Of a stretch of 64,000 nt of DNA, positions 18,002-27,796 are shown piece by piece. The position numbers and the translations under genes were made by a program. The stretch's first letter is position 1. Every line of letters begins with the position of its first letter. The notes under the pieces were generated by a model. It had not been told where the DNA came from. It did no database searches and saw nothing but the letters and a program-made list of their open reading frames with translations. The stretch comes from Tautonia rosea (GTDB taxonomy: Bacteria > Planctomycetota > Planctomycetia > Isosphaerales > Isosphaeraceae): contig NZ_JABBYO010000003.1 in assembly GCF_012958305.1 (NCBI RefSeq), positions 124,001-188,000 of the forward strand, in the 5' to 3' direction.

Positions 18002-18772
18002 ATGCGGAACATCAAGCTCACCCTCTGCTACGACGGTGCCGGTTACCACGGCTGGCAACGCCAGCCGGGACGTCCGACGATTCAGGGCGAACTCGAATCA
18101 GCCATCGAGCAGATTCTCGGCGATCGGCCGACGACCCTGGCCAGCGGCCGAACCGATGCCGGGGTCCACGCGATCGGCCAGGTGGCGACGTTCGAATCCG
18201 AGACGACCTTGCCCCCCGACGTGCTCGTTCGGGCCATCAATGCCAAGCTCCCGCGATCGATCCGGGTTCTTCATGCCGAGGATGTCCCGCTCGACTTCCA
18301 CGCCACCCTCAGCGCAACAAGCAAACGCTATCGTTACGTGATCGACAATTCCCGGATCCCCGACCCCTTCCAGCGTCACTCTTGCTGGCACGTCGGCTAC
18401 CCGCTCGACGAGCAGCGCATGCACCGCGCCGGCCAGGGCCTGAAGGGGACCCATGACTACCGTAGCTTCGAAACCGAGTGGCCGAACCGCCAGACCAGCA
18501 TCCGCACCATCTTCGACATCGCCGTCTCGCGTCACGAACACCTCGTGCATGTCGAGGTCGAGGCCGACGGCTTCCTGTACAATATGGTCCGGGCGATCAC
18601 CGGCACGCTCGTCCTTGTTGGGAGTGGTCGACGCCCCGAAACCTTCGCCGCCGAGGCCCTCGCCGCCCAGGCTCGCCGCGAGGCCGGACCGACCGCTCCC
18701 CCTCAAGGTCTGTTCTTGCTCTACGTACGGTACGACGGCGTACTCCCCTCTACGACCCAGGAGAGGCCCTGA
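18002..18772 (+). CDS. truA: tRNA pseudouridine(38-40) synthase
   Basis: Isomerises uridines 38-40 of the tRNA anticodon arm. 256 residues; starts MRNIKLTLCYDGAGYHGWQR as in the family, carries the catalytic aspartate in SGRTDAGVHA near residue 50, RYRYVIDN-like and FEVEADGFLYNMVRAI-like segments. The ATG at 18002 was preferred; a GTG at 17996 overlapping the upstream stop as GTGA would add two residues and is equally possible. The next gene starts 12 bases after the stop. Confidence 0.95.
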   Translation: MRNIKLTLCYDGAGYHGWQRQPGRPTIQGELESAIEQILGDRPTTLASGRTDAGVHAIGQVATFESETTLPPDVLVRAINAKLPRSIRVLHAEDVPLDFHATLSATSKRYRYVIDNSRIPDPFQRHSCWHVGYPLDEQRMHRAGQGLKGTHDYRSFETEWPNRQTSIRTIFDIAVSRHEHLVHVEVEADGFLYNMVRAITGTLVLVGSGRRPETFAAEALAAQARREAGPTAPPQGLFLLYVRYDGVLPSTTQERP

Positions 18773-18784
18773 CGCCTCGGCTTC

Positions 18785-19981
18785 ATGCACATTGTTCATG
18801 TCATCACGCGATTGATTCTCGGAGGCGCTCAGGAGAATACCCTCTTGACTGTCGAAGGATTGCACCACCGCTACGGCGATGACGTGACCCTCATCACCGG
18901 CCCCGCCGAAGGCCCCGAGGGAGATCTGTTCGACCGCGCCGAGCGTCAGGGTCTCCAGGTCGAGCTGATGCCTGAACTCGTCCGAGCCATCCGCCCGGGA
19001 ACCGACTGGAAGGCATACCAAAAGCTCCGCCAGGCCATTCGACGGCTCAATCCCGAGGTCGTCCACACCCATAGCTCAAAGGCCGGAATCGTGGGCCGCG
19101 CCGCCGCCTGGGACGAGAAGGTACCACTCGTTGTTCACACAATTCACGGTCTCCCCTTCGGCCCGTCCGAGAAACCCTGGCGCAATCGACTCTACATCGG
19201 CCTCGAACGCTGGGCGGCAAAGCGGTGCCATGCCATTGTCAGCGTCTGTGACGCCATGACCGAACAGGCCCTCGCCGCTGGAGTCGGAATGCCCGAGCAG
19301 TTCCAGACCGTCTACAGCGGCATGGAGGTCGAGCCCTTCCTCAACCCGCCCAGGCCCCGCGACGAGATCCGCCGCGAGCTTGGCCTCGCTGATCACGACG
19401 TCGCCTTTGCCACCGTCGCCCGATTGTTCGAGCGCAAGGGGCACGAGGACATTTTGGAAATCGCCCCCCGCGTCCTTCGCCAGAACCCGAACGTCCGATT
19501 CGTCTGGATCGGCAGTGGCATCCTCCGCGATCGGCTCGAAGCCGAGGCCGATCGGCTCGGCATCCGCCACGCCATCCATTTCACCGGCCTTGTGCCGCCG
19601 GATCGCATTCCGGAGTTGCTTAACGCCTGCGACGCCGTTCTGCACCCGAGCTACCGGGAAGGCTTGGCCAGAGTCTTGCCTCAGGGGTTGATTGTGGGCC
19701 GCCCGGCGATCAGCTATGACGTGGACGGGGCACGGGAGGTCGTGCTCCCGGAGACGGGTATCCTCGTGCCGTTCCTCGATCGCGATCGGCTTGCCTCGGC
19801 CATTCTCGAACTGGCCGAAAACGCCGACCGGCGAGCAGCCCTCGGAGCCGAAGGCCGTCGCCGGTTTGCCGATCAATTTCGCAAGGAAACGATGGTCGAT
19901 CAGCTCCGATCACTTTATACGGAGCGACTCCAGGGTCTCTCGTCCCCGGGCGACGGTCGGCACCGGGCCTCCGTCGGGTGA
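18785..19981 (+). CDS. Family 4 glycosyltransferase
   Basis: GT-B fold retaining glycosyltransferase, 398 residues. N-terminal half: MHIVHVITRLILGGAQENTL and VVHTHSSKAGIVGRAAA. C-terminal half: FATVARLFERKGHEDILE, FVWIGSGILRDRLE, and the donor-binding HPSYREGLARVLPQ with its glutamate. It probably builds a surface polysaccharide or lipid-linked sugar, but donor and acceptor are unknown. It starts 12 bases after truA. Its last 72 bases overlap, in antisense, the 3' end of the convergent GT39 gene. Confidence 0.93.
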   Translation: MHIVHVITRLILGGAQENTLLTVEGLHHRYGDDVTLITGPAEGPEGDLFDRAERQGLQVELMPELVRAIRPGTDWKAYQKLRQAIRRLNPEVVHTHSSKAGIVGRAAAWDEKVPLVVHTIHGLPFGPSEKPWRNRLYIGLERWAAKRCHAIVSVCDAMTEQALAAGVGMPEQFQTVYSGMEVEPFLNPPRPRDEIRRELGLADHDVAFATVARLFERKGHEDILEIAPRVLRQNPNVRFVWIGSGILRDRLEAEADRLGIRHAIHFTGLVPPDRIPELLNACDAVLHPSYREGLARVLPQGLIVGRPAISYDVDGAREVVLPETGILVPFLDRDRLASAILELAENADRRAALGAEGRRRFADQFRKETMVDQLRSLYTERLQGLSSPGDGRHRASVG

Positions 19982-21790
19982 GGTGGTCCCCGGCTTCGGC
20001 CGGATGACGACGAGCGTCAATTCCTCGTTCCGGAATCGCTCGACGTTGAACCCCTCCACCTTGCCCCGTTCTTCGACTTGCAGACGAGGGTGATTCCGGA
20101 GCATTTCCAGTTCCAGGGGCATCAGGGCAGAGACGAGCGCCCCGGTGCGTCGGGCGTAATTGTCCGCATCAACCCGGCCGAGGAGTTCGGGAATCGGATA
20201 GCCGATCGAGTAAATGATCCCCGGCGGCTTGAACGACGCCAGGACTGGCACCGCCCCCTCGGTTCGCTCGATCCGATCGAGAGCCTTCGCCACCTTCTGC
20301 GGCAGGCGGTAGGGCTCGACCGAGGGCAGGAACCAGGCCCCGACGATCAGCATCACCACCGCCCACGACCCGACCAGGCTCGCCGCGGCCCGTTCCGTCG
20401 CACCGTTGCGCAGACGATCCACCGCGTACAGAGTACCCAAACCGATCACCACCGCCGCGGCCAGGCAAGGCCAACGCAACTGTCCCGGCAAGGCCACCGC
20501 CCCGGCCAAACCACCGACGCTCAACGCAATGCCGACCCCGGCGAGCAACCCGAGCGAGGTGCTGCCGAGCGTCCATCGCCGCAGGTTCAGCTCCGATCGC
20601 GACAGGGCGACGATCAGCCAACCCACCGCCAGGGCACAGGCCGGATACGCTGGCAAATAGTAGTGGATGATCTTCGTCCGCATGATTTCAAGCAACAGCA
20701 GCGGCCCGATGATCCACCCCAGCACAAACGCCGCCTCGGGCATCTGCCGCCGCTGTCGCCAGAGACCCACCAGGCTCGCCGGCAACAACGCCGACCACGG
20801 ATAGAGCAAGGGCAAGGTCAAGGCGACGTAATAACCCGGGAAGCCTCCGTGCGTCTCGATCGCCTCGGTCGCCCGCTTCACCACGTGGTAGCCCCAGGCC
20901 ACGCTGAAGAACGACCCCTCACTCAGGATGCCGATGGCGACATACCAAGGGGCCGCAATCGCCAGGAACAACAGGAACCCCCAGTTCCTCACGAACCATC
21001 GACCTGTAACCCGAAGCGTCAGCGCGATCATCGTGGCAGGCACCGCCACCAGGCCGGCCAGGCCTCCTCTCGCCATTGCCTCTCGGAAGCGAAGGCCCTC
21101 ATCCAGTCCCGTCGCATCGGGCCAAAGCGGTCCGAGCAAGCGACGATACCCGGCCGTCGGACCTCCCCACCACCAGGTCATGATGGCGGCCGAGATCAGC
21201 ATCACCGGACCCGCCGGTCCCTTGGTCAGGACTGAAAGCGCAAGACAGGCCCAGAACGACGCCGTCAACCATCGGCTCGCCCGCTGTCCGAGTTCCCAGA
21301 CGGACCACTGAGCACCAATCAACCAGAGCAATAACGTCGCATCCGTCGTCGCGAGCTTTGACTCCGCGACCATGATGGGCGCCGTCGCCAGGGCCAGGGC
21401 GGCCCATCTCCCTTGTGCCGGCCCGAACAGCCGGCGACCAAACCCCCAGATCAAGAGACAACTGGCCGTCCCCGCCAGCGACGAGGCAAGCCGAGCGCCG
21501 AACGGATTGTCTCCTCCGATCGCCGTTCCGCCGAGCATCAGCCAGTAAATCAGGACTGGCTTGTGATACCGCGGTTCGGCGTTGAACGTGGGTTGGATCA
21601 GGTCGCCACTCTGACGCATCTCTCGCGTACAGCCGGCATAGCGCGGTTCGTCGCGGTCCCAGAGGCTCGCCCGGCCATTGCCGGCGAGGTTCAGGGTCAA
21701 CGCCAGGAGACCAATGAGGACAGCCTCTCGCCAGGGTGGTCGACAACGACCTTCGTGGGGGGCTTCGGCAAGCGTTGCGGGAGCGTCCAA
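19910..21790 (-). CDS. Family 39 (ArnT/PMT-like) membrane glycosyltransferase
   Basis: 626 residues, about 12 hydrophobic segments. The first loop carries WDRDEPRYAGCTREM with the acidic residues expected for catalysis, then YHKPVLIYWL and NPFGARLASSLAG, typical of GT39 enzymes that use polyprenyl-phosphate sugars on the outer face of the membrane. A soluble C-terminal domain follows the last helix. The start is TTG at 21790 with GGAGGG upstream. Convergent with the GT4 gene and overlapping it by 72 bases; both stops were checked and are in place. Confidence 0.9.
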   Translation of the reverse strand: MDAPATLAEAPHEGRCRPPWREAVLIGLLALTLNLAGNGRASLWDRDEPRYAGCTREMRQSGDLIQPTFNAEPRYHKPVLIYWLMLGGTAIGGDNPFGARLASSLAGTASCLLIWGFGRRLFGPAQGRWAALALATAPIMVAESKLATTDATLLLWLIGAQWSVWELGQRASRWLTASFWACLALSVLTKGPAGPVMLISAAIMTWWWGGPTAGYRRLLGPLWPDATGLDEGLRFREAMARGGLAGLVAVPATMIALTLRVTGRWFVRNWGFLLFLAIAAPWYVAIGILSEGSFFSVAWGYHVVKRATEAIETHGGFPGYYVALTLPLLYPWSALLPASLVGLWRQRRQMPEAAFVLGWIIGPLLLLEIMRTKIIHYYLPAYPACALAVGWLIVALSRSELNLRRWTLGSTSLGLLAGVGIALSVGGLAGAVALPGQLRWPCLAAAVVIGLGTLYAVDRLRNGATERAAASLVGSWAVVMLIVGAWFLPSVEPYRLPQKVAKALDRIERTEGAVPVLASFKPPGIIYSIGYPIPELLGRVDADNYARRTGALVSALMPLELEMLRNHPRLQVEERGKVEGFNVERFRNEELTLVVIRPKPGTTSPDGGPVPTVARGRETLESLRIK

Positions 21791-22007
21791 CGGTTCCCTC
21801 CCTGGGGGTCAATTGCGATCCTGGGCAGCACTCGCATCCGTGCTCGGGGTGGACTACCCCGGCCACCCAATCCCGAGGCGATTCTGGCTCAATTCCAGAC
21901 GCTTCGGGCTCGTCGCGAGGTTTCTATAATCGATCGGCTCGTTCCTGTTGAGCCCGATTTTCTTCGAAGTCTTTCGACCGGCCCCGCGGCCGGGGAGCCC
22001 CCTTGCC

Positions 22008-23252
22008 ATGTCCCAGGCCGAAACCGAGGCCCAGGCACTGCTTCGATCCGGTGCCCTTTACCCCGAGCGTGTGGGGCTGCAGCCGATCGATGGACTTCTG
22101 ATCTTCTTCGGCGTTAAACACGGCGCTCTTTCACTCTATTTCGGAAACGACCCAAGTTACCACTTCGACCTCGAAGGCCGCTGGCACCGCTGCTACGTCC
22201 ATCCCAGTCATCATCTTCGACGGCTCGATGGCTCAACCCAGGCGATCGATCGACCTCGGGTGAACCAGCAGATGCTCCTCGACCGTCGGACCCTGGACGA
22301 TGCCGAGGCCGCGGCGCTCGATGAGTCCATCCGTCAGATGGCTCTCAACCTGATGTCCCGGCTCGATTCGGGAGCCTTGACCCTCATCCCTCCTCCCGCT
22401 CCCGCTCGACCCGTCGAACCCGATCAGCTCCGGGCTTTCCTCTCCCGGATCGCCTCCTGGGACACCGATCGCTGGGCCGAGCACCGCCGATTGTATGCCA
22501 GCACGTACGGCCCGCTTCCGATTCTTCCCCCCGACAGCCAGGATGCCCTGGTCCTCCAGGCGACCGTCCCTTCTGTCTTGGGAAATGCGGTCGAACTCCA
22601 ATCTCCCGAGGCGTTCACCGCCCATTGCCGAAATGTTGCCGAGCTTCTCGGACAGGGACTCCTCGCGTACCGAAACCTCTTTCTGGCCGGTCCCGACGTC
22701 CTGAACCACCCGCCCGAGGTGGTGGAATCGTATCTCCGGATCGTGACCAATGCCTTCCCCCTCGCCGAATCCCCCGCCCCTCCGAGACGCTCGGATCTTC
22801 CGGTCGATCGCCCCCATCGCGATGGCATTCACGCGACGCTCGGCAGGTGCGCCGGCCCCTTGCCCGACGCCTCCGCCTGGACCCGATACCAGACGCTCGG
22901 CCTGCGGCGCGTGACCTTTGGCCTTGCCTTTGGCGCCGTCTCGGACCCGTCGCTGCCGGTTTCCCCTCGTGACGAACTGGGTCGATTGGTCGGGGACGCT
23001 CGGGCCGCTGGCCTTGCGGTGAGCCTGGTGATCTGGTCCGGACCGTTGCCACCCTCGGCCGAGGCCGAGGAGCGTGACCGCACCGTTGCCCTGATCGAAT
23101 CCCTGCCCCTCGGCAAGGGCGACCACCTCTACACGGTCGAGGAGGACGAGACGGCGGGTCCGGCGACCGCCCTCCGAACGGCTCTGGGTCCGCTCCGGAA
23201 GTCGCTTGGTGTGAAAGTCTTACCCTACAGTCTTCGCAAACAAGGACTTTGA
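22008..23252 (+). CDS. Unknown conserved-looking cytoplasmic protein
   Basis: 414 residues, start ATG at 22008 with GGGGAG about 9 bases upstream. No signal or membrane segment. An N-terminal unit (about 20-85) reads like a compact beta-rich domain (LLIFFGVKHGALSLYFG, HFDLEGRWHRCYV). The C-terminal third (TLGLRRVTFGLAFGA to VIWSGPLPPS) looks like the beta/alpha units of a TIM-barrel or radical-SAM-type fold, but no CxxxCxxC cluster exists. I cannot assign a function. Confidence 0.75.
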   Translation: MSQAETEAQALLRSGALYPERVGLQPIDGLLIFFGVKHGALSLYFGNDPSYHFDLEGRWHRCYVHPSHHLRRLDGSTQAIDRPRVNQQMLLDRRTLDDAEAAALDESIRQMALNLMSRLDSGALTLIPPPAPARPVEPDQLRAFLSRIASWDTDRWAEHRRLYASTYGPLPILPPDSQDALVLQATVPSVLGNAVELQSPEAFTAHCRNVAELLGQGLLAYRNLFLAGPDVLNHPPEVVESYLRIVTNAFPLAESPAPPRRSDLPVDRPHRDGIHATLGRCAGPLPDASAWTRYQTLGLRRVTFGLAFGAVSDPSLPVSPRDELGRLVGDARAAGLAVSLVIWSGPLPPSAEAEERDRTVALIESLPLGKGDHLYTVEEDETAGPATALRTALGPLRKSLGVKVLPYSLRKQGL

Positions 23253-23281
23253 GCGTCTTTGATCACTCTCCCGCCGATCCA

Positions 23282-23740
23282 TCAGTCCGTCCCCGCTCCC
23301 GCCGGGATCGGCTCCTCCTCAGGAGTCTCGACCGGATCGCTTGGCGCGGGAAGGTCGGCCTCGGCCTTGAGCCGTTGCTGCGTGGGATCGGGCATCCCCT
23401 CGGGCCAGATGTAGAAGCCTCCTCGGTGAATTGGGGCGATCTCCCAGGTCCCCCAGATTCCCTTTCCTTCGTTGAAGCCCGAATAGAAGACATCGTGGCG
23501 GCCGACGTATTTCTTGACCCAGCGGCAGGAGCCGTCTTCCAGGTCGTAACGTCCCCGAACCAGGAACAGGCCGACCCGGTCGCGTCCTTCTCCCGAGAGA
23601 ACTCCCTGACGAAACGTTAAATGCAGTTCCATCCCGTGACGACCGGGCAGTTCCTTTTGCAGGAAGAAGCCGACCCAGGGACCAGACGGAAACCGGGGAT
23701 CGGCTTCATTGGCGGGGATGGGGGTGTCCGACTCGCTCAT
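23282..23740 (-). CDS. Small hypothetical protein, beta-rich
   Basis: 152 residues with repeated beta-strand-like segments (WVGFFLQKELPGRHGMELHL, GTWEIAPIHRGGFYIWP) and an acidic, proline-rich tail from about 125. No signal or catalytic motif. Many aromatic residues and the W-x-K-x-Y pattern suggest a small beta-barrel. No family recognised. It is 41 bases from the convergent 3' end of nothing but the upstream unknown gene; it lies about 100 bases downstream of the DUF1080 stop on the same strand. Confidence 0.7.
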   Translation of the reverse strand: MSESDTPIPANEADPRFPSGPWVGFFLQKELPGRHGMELHLTFRQGVLSGEGRDRVGLFLVRGRYDLEDGSCRWVKKYVGRHDVFYSGFNEGKGIWGTWEIAPIHRGGFYIWPEGMPDPTQQRLKAEADLPAPSDPVETPEEEPIPAGAGTD

Positions 23741-23836
23741 AAGTCGCCGAACTCCAATCGTCGATTCAAGAAAGGTTCGGTGAGAGTCCGCGTCGAACCA
23801 GACAGCCGAAGGAAGGTCGTTCCCCCTCCGTGGCGA

Positions 23837-24538
23837 TCAGTCGTTGAGTTCCTTGATCCGGACATTGCGATACCAGGCCCGTGCGCCGTGGTCCTGAAAC
23901 GCGATGTGCCCGACGCGAGGGTGATCCTTGATCGCCGTCAGAAACTTGTGCCGAGAGCCATCCGGGCGCCGGCCGGGCTCGGTCCATTCTTCGGTATTGA
24001 GGCTCGCGGTTTTGGTGCCGTTGACTGAGACTTCGACGACCGGGCCTTCGCAGCGGATCTCAACCTCATTCCATGCTCCGGCCGGTTTCGCCACGTTCGA
24101 GGCTGCGGGAACCAGGTCGTAAATCGCCCCGAAGCTGTGAATGCCGGTCCCTCCCTGGCCGACCTGGCACTCGAAGCCTGTCCTCGGGTTCCGGGACGGG
24201 GGGCCATGATGCCTGATCGGATCGACCAAACGCACAAACACGCCCGAGTTGGTCGTTTCGGTGTCTTGCTTCACCTCGCATCGAAGGATGAAATCCTCGA
24301 ACTCGTCCTCGAAATACACAAAAGCCCCGCCATTGCGATACACCTGGAGCGATCCCTCGTCGATGGGGCCGTCGTACGGCTCACCATTGCCGTTTCGCCA
24401 GCCTTCACTTGAGTGTCCGTCGAACAGCACGCGCCAGCCATCCTCGATCGACGGAGGGGTTGCGGTGGTCGCGTCGATCCCCGTCAAACTCAGGCTCACG
24501 CCGACGGCCAGAACGGCCGGAAAGGGCAGACGTGTCAT
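23837..24538 (-). CDS. DUF1080 (3-keto-disaccharide hydrolase) domain, exported
   Basis: 233 residues: signal peptide (about 1-27) with a hydrophobic core ending near ATTATPP, then a DUF1080 concanavalin-like domain: WRVLFDGHSSEGW at the start, DFILRCEVKQDTETTNSGVF with the family's NSGVF-type loop, FECQV, and AWYRNVRIKEL at the end. DUF1080 proteins of planctomycetes are numerous; some characterised relatives act on 3-keto-glucosides. The ATG at 24538 follows AAGGAG by 9 bases. It acts in the periplasm or outside. Confidence 0.9.
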   Translation of the reverse strand: MTRLPFPAVLAVGVSLSLTGIDATTATPPSIEDGWRVLFDGHSSEGWRNGNGEPYDGPIDEGSLQVYRNGGAFVYFEDEFEDFILRCEVKQDTETTNSGVFVRLVDPIRHHGPPSRNPRTGFECQVGQGGTGIHSFGAIYDLVPAASNVAKPAGAWNEVEIRCEGPVVEVSVNGTKTASLNTEEWTEPGRRPDGSRHKFLTAIKDHPRVGHIAFQDHGARAWYRNVRIKELND

Positions 24539-24793
24539 GATGCCGGGCTCCTTCGGTGCGGTTCGGAGGCGATTGCCACTGTACTCGTACCCAGGCGCCG
24601 GCTCAACGCTCGATTCAAACTCTCGGAGTTCCCAGGCCGTTCGAGACTCCCCGGCCGATGGCTCCTCGCAGACTCGGGGGTCGCCGCCGCGAGGATCGGG
24701 GTAGAATACGATGGCTCGACCCACAATCGATCCATTCGTCTTCGTTTCGTTTCCTTGACGCGCTCTCGTTGCTGATCGGGATGGTTTCTTCGC

Positions 24794-27664
24794 ATGGCTC
24801 GCTCGCGCTACATTGTTGGCATCGATCTGGGCACGACCAATTGTGCGGTTGCGTTCGTCGACACGAGAGGCAAAGCCCGGCCCTCAGCTGCAATTCAACC
24901 CTTCCCGGTTCCTCAACTGGTCGCGCCGGGGGAAACCAACCCCCGGCCCATGCTTCCCTCGTTCCTCTACCTGCCCGCCGGGCCTGAGCTTCCCCCCGGC
25001 GCCTCGGTCTTGCCCTGGGATGAAGCGGCCTCCCGGATCATCGGCGAGTTTGCCCGATCCCAGGGGGCCCGCGTCCCCGCCCGACTCGTCGCCAGCGCCA
25101 AGAGCTGGCTTTGCCACGCCGGAGTCGACCGCGAGGCCGCCATTCTCCCCTGGGGAAGCCCCGAGGATGTCCCTCGCCTCTCTCCTGTCGATGCCTCCGC
25201 CGCCCTGCTCGCACACATTCGAGACGCCTGGAACCACCAGATCGCCCGCGGCGACGACGCTTCGAAGCTCGAAGCGCAGGAGATCGTCCTCACCGTCCCC
25301 GCCTCCTTCGACGAGGCCGCCCGGGAGTTGACCGTCACGGCCGCCAAGCGTGCCGGCCTGGCCCACCTGACCCTGCTTGAAGAACCGCAGGCCGCCTTCT
25401 ATTGCTGGATTGTGACCCATCAATCCGGATGGCAAAAGCAGGTGAAAGCCGGCGAGCTGATCCTCGTCTTCGACATCGGCGGCGGCACGACCGACTTCAG
25501 CCTGATCACCGTCAACGAGACCCCCACCGGCCCCGGCTTCCGCCGCGTGGCCGTGGGCGATCACCTTCTTCTGGGCGGCGACAACATCGACCTGGCCCTC
25601 GCCCACCTTGTCGAGGGGAAGCTCGGCGGCCCCCGCCTCGACGCCGAGCAATGGAGCGCCCTTCGCTTCTCCTGCCGATCGGCCAAGGAACAACTCCTCT
25701 CCTCCGGAGGCCCCGACCGCGTTCCCGTCACCATCCCCGGCCGAGGCTCCCGGGTTATCGGCGGCAGCCTGAAGTCGGAGCTGTCGCGCGACGAGGTCCG
25801 ATCGGTCGCCATCGACGGTTTCTTCCCGATCGTCGAGCGCACCTCAGAGCCCGACCGCTCCGCCCGCGCCGGTTTTCAGGAATTCGGCCTGCCCTACGTC
25901 AGCGACCCGGCCATCCCCAAACACCTGGCCGCCTTCCTCCGTCGCCACCGATCCGAGGCGATCCTACCCGACGGCCACCCCCCCGACGCCGATTCCCGCC
26001 CCGCCCGTCCCGATGCTATCCTCTTCAACGGCGGCGCCTTGACCCCCCAGGTCGTCCGCGATCGGATCGTCTCGGTCGTCACCTCCTGGTTCCCGGACGA
26101 GCCGGACGGGGCCTATGCCCCCCGCGTCCTCTCGAATGACTCGCTCGACCTGGCGGTTGCTCAGGGGGCGGCCTATTACGGGGTCGTCCGTCGCGGCGGC
26201 GGCATCCGGATCGGCGGCGGCACGGCCCGATCCTTCTACATCGGCCTCCAGGCCCACGATGCCGAAACCACCCCCTCCTGGCTCTGCACCGTCCCCCGAG
26301 ACGCCCAGGAAGGGGACGAATTCCACATCGAGGACCGCAACTTCGAACTCCTCGTCGATCGCCCCGTGCTGTTCCCCCTGGCCAGCAGCTCCGTCCGGCC
26401 GCAGGACAAACCCGGCGACCTCGTGCCGCACGATCCGAATTCGATCCTCGACCTCCCCCCACTCGCCAGCGTCATGCGGGTCGGCCGCAAGGCCAAGAGC
26501 GAGCGCGTGCCCGTCAGCCTGGCCGCGCTCGTCACCGAGATCGGCACCCTCGAACTCTGGTGCCAGTCCCGCACCGACGACCGCCGCTGGAAGCTCCAGA
26601 TCCAGTTCCGCAACCCCGCCGCCTCCGGGAATGCTCCGTCCGCCGACCTCGACGCCGACGCCGAACAGGACATCCTCGAACAATCGCTCGTCGATGCCGC
26701 CGTCTCCGCCGTCCGCCTCGCCTTCGAGACCCCCGACCCCCAGGCCGAGCACGGCGCCGCCCGCCTCGTCAAACGCCTGGAAGAGGTGCTCGACCTCTCA
26801 AGAGACGACTGGCCCCCCTCGGCCCTCCGCGCCCTCTGGGAACCGCTCCGCGACCTCGCCGCCGACCGCAAACGCTCCCCTCGCCACGAGCAGCGCTGGC
26901 TAAACCTCGCCGGCTACTGCCTCCGCCCCGGCACCGGCTACCCGCTCGACCCGGTCCGCATGAAGGCCCTCTGGCCGACCTTCCACCAGGGCGTCACCCA
27001 CGCCAAGGACGTGCAATGCTGGGTCGAGTGGTGGGTCCTCTGGCGACGCGTCGCCGCCGGCCTCAATCGCGCCCACCACGACGAGATTTACCGCCGCCTC
27101 GCCCCCTTCCTCCTCCCCGGCAAGGGGGGGGCCGGCCCCGCCTCCAAGAAGCTCAACCGCCCGAAGCCCGAATCCCACGAGATCGCCGAGATGTGGCGCT
27201 GCGCCGCAGCCCTCGAACGGCTCGAACCCTCGCTCAAGGTCGGCCTCGGCGACGTCCTCGCCAAGGTCGTCGGCCGCCCCCACGCCCCCCGATCCGCCCT
27301 CTGGTCCCTCGGCCGCCTCGGCGCCCGGATGCCCCTCTACGGCCCGGCCAACACCGCCGTCTCGAAAGACGTCGCCGAGCGATGGATTGCGTCCCTCCTC
27401 GCCGTCGACCCTTCGTCCGACCGCGAGCGCGACGACCTCATCTTTGCCCTCTCCCAGATCGCCCGCGTCTCCCGCGACCGAGCCCGCGACCTCGACGACA
27501 CCCTCCGCTCCCAGGTCCTCGACCGCCTCTCCTCCCTCGGCGCCGACGACGAAACCCTTGCCCCCGTCCGCGAGTTCCACGAACTCCGCTCCCGCGCCCA
27601 GGGGGTCGCCCTCGGCGACGCCTTGCCGGTGGGTCTCCGCCTGGTCGGTGAGAGAGAAGAATAG
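24794..27664 (+). CDS. Long Hsp70-family protein with C-terminal DUF3731-like region
   Basis: 956 residues. The actin-like ATPase fold occupies about 1-490: YIVGIDLGTTNCAVAF (10-25), VPASFDEAARELT, the second phosphate motif LVFDIGGGTTDFS (about 226), GGALTPQVVRDRI, and GGGTARSFYIGL. The substrate-binding domain is unlike DnaK: after about residue 500 comes a long alpha-helical region rich in Arg/Ala, which resembles the DUF3731 region known from Hsp70-like proteins (from memory). It is far longer than DnaK (about 640). There is no dnaJ or grpE nearby. Start ATG at 24794. GC at third positions is very high. Confidence 0.88.
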   Translation: MARSRYIVGIDLGTTNCAVAFVDTRGKARPSAAIQPFPVPQLVAPGETNPRPMLPSFLYLPAGPELPPGASVLPWDEAASRIIGEFARSQGARVPARLVASAKSWLCHAGVDREAAILPWGSPEDVPRLSPVDASAALLAHIRDAWNHQIARGDDASKLEAQEIVLTVPASFDEAARELTVTAAKRAGLAHLTLLEEPQAAFYCWIVTHQSGWQKQVKAGELILVFDIGGGTTDFSLITVNETPTGPGFRRVAVGDHLLLGGDNIDLALAHLVEGKLGGPRLDAEQWSALRFSCRSAKEQLLSSGGPDRVPVTIPGRGSRVIGGSLKSELSRDEVRSVAIDGFFPIVERTSEPDRSARAGFQEFGLPYVSDPAIPKHLAAFLRRHRSEAILPDGHPPDADSRPARPDAILFNGGALTPQVVRDRIVSVVTSWFPDEPDGAYAPRVLSNDSLDLAVAQGAAYYGVVRRGGGIRIGGGTARSFYIGLQAHDAETTPSWLCTVPRDAQEGDEFHIEDRNFELLVDRPVLFPLASSSVRPQDKPGDLVPHDPNSILDLPPLASVMRVGRKAKSERVPVSLAALVTEIGTLELWCQSRTDDRRWKLQIQFRNPAASGNAPSADLDADAEQDILEQSLVDAAVSAVRLAFETPDPQAEHGAARLVKRLEEVLDLSRDDWPPSALRALWEPLRDLAADRKRSPRHEQRWLNLAGYCLRPGTGYPLDPVRMKALWPTFHQGVTHAKDVQCWVEWWVLWRRVAAGLNRAHHDEIYRRLAPFLLPGKGGAGPASKKLNRPKPESHEIAEMWRCAAALERLEPSLKVGLGDVLAKVVGRPHAPRSALWSLGRLGARMPLYGPANTAVSKDVAERWIASLLAVDPSSDRERDDLIFALSQIARVSRDRARDLDDTLRSQVLDRLSSLGADDETLAPVREFHELRSRAQGVALGDALPVGLRLVGEREE

Positions 27665-27796
27665 GTGAGGTGGACTGTTCGCAGAGTCTCAGAGAAAGGG
27701 CCTGGGATACGACTGTTTCGCCTGGGGGGACGGACGAGTTTCCAGATCACCTTGTCGAAATGTAGGGCCGGACAATCGATCGAAAAAAAGCACACT

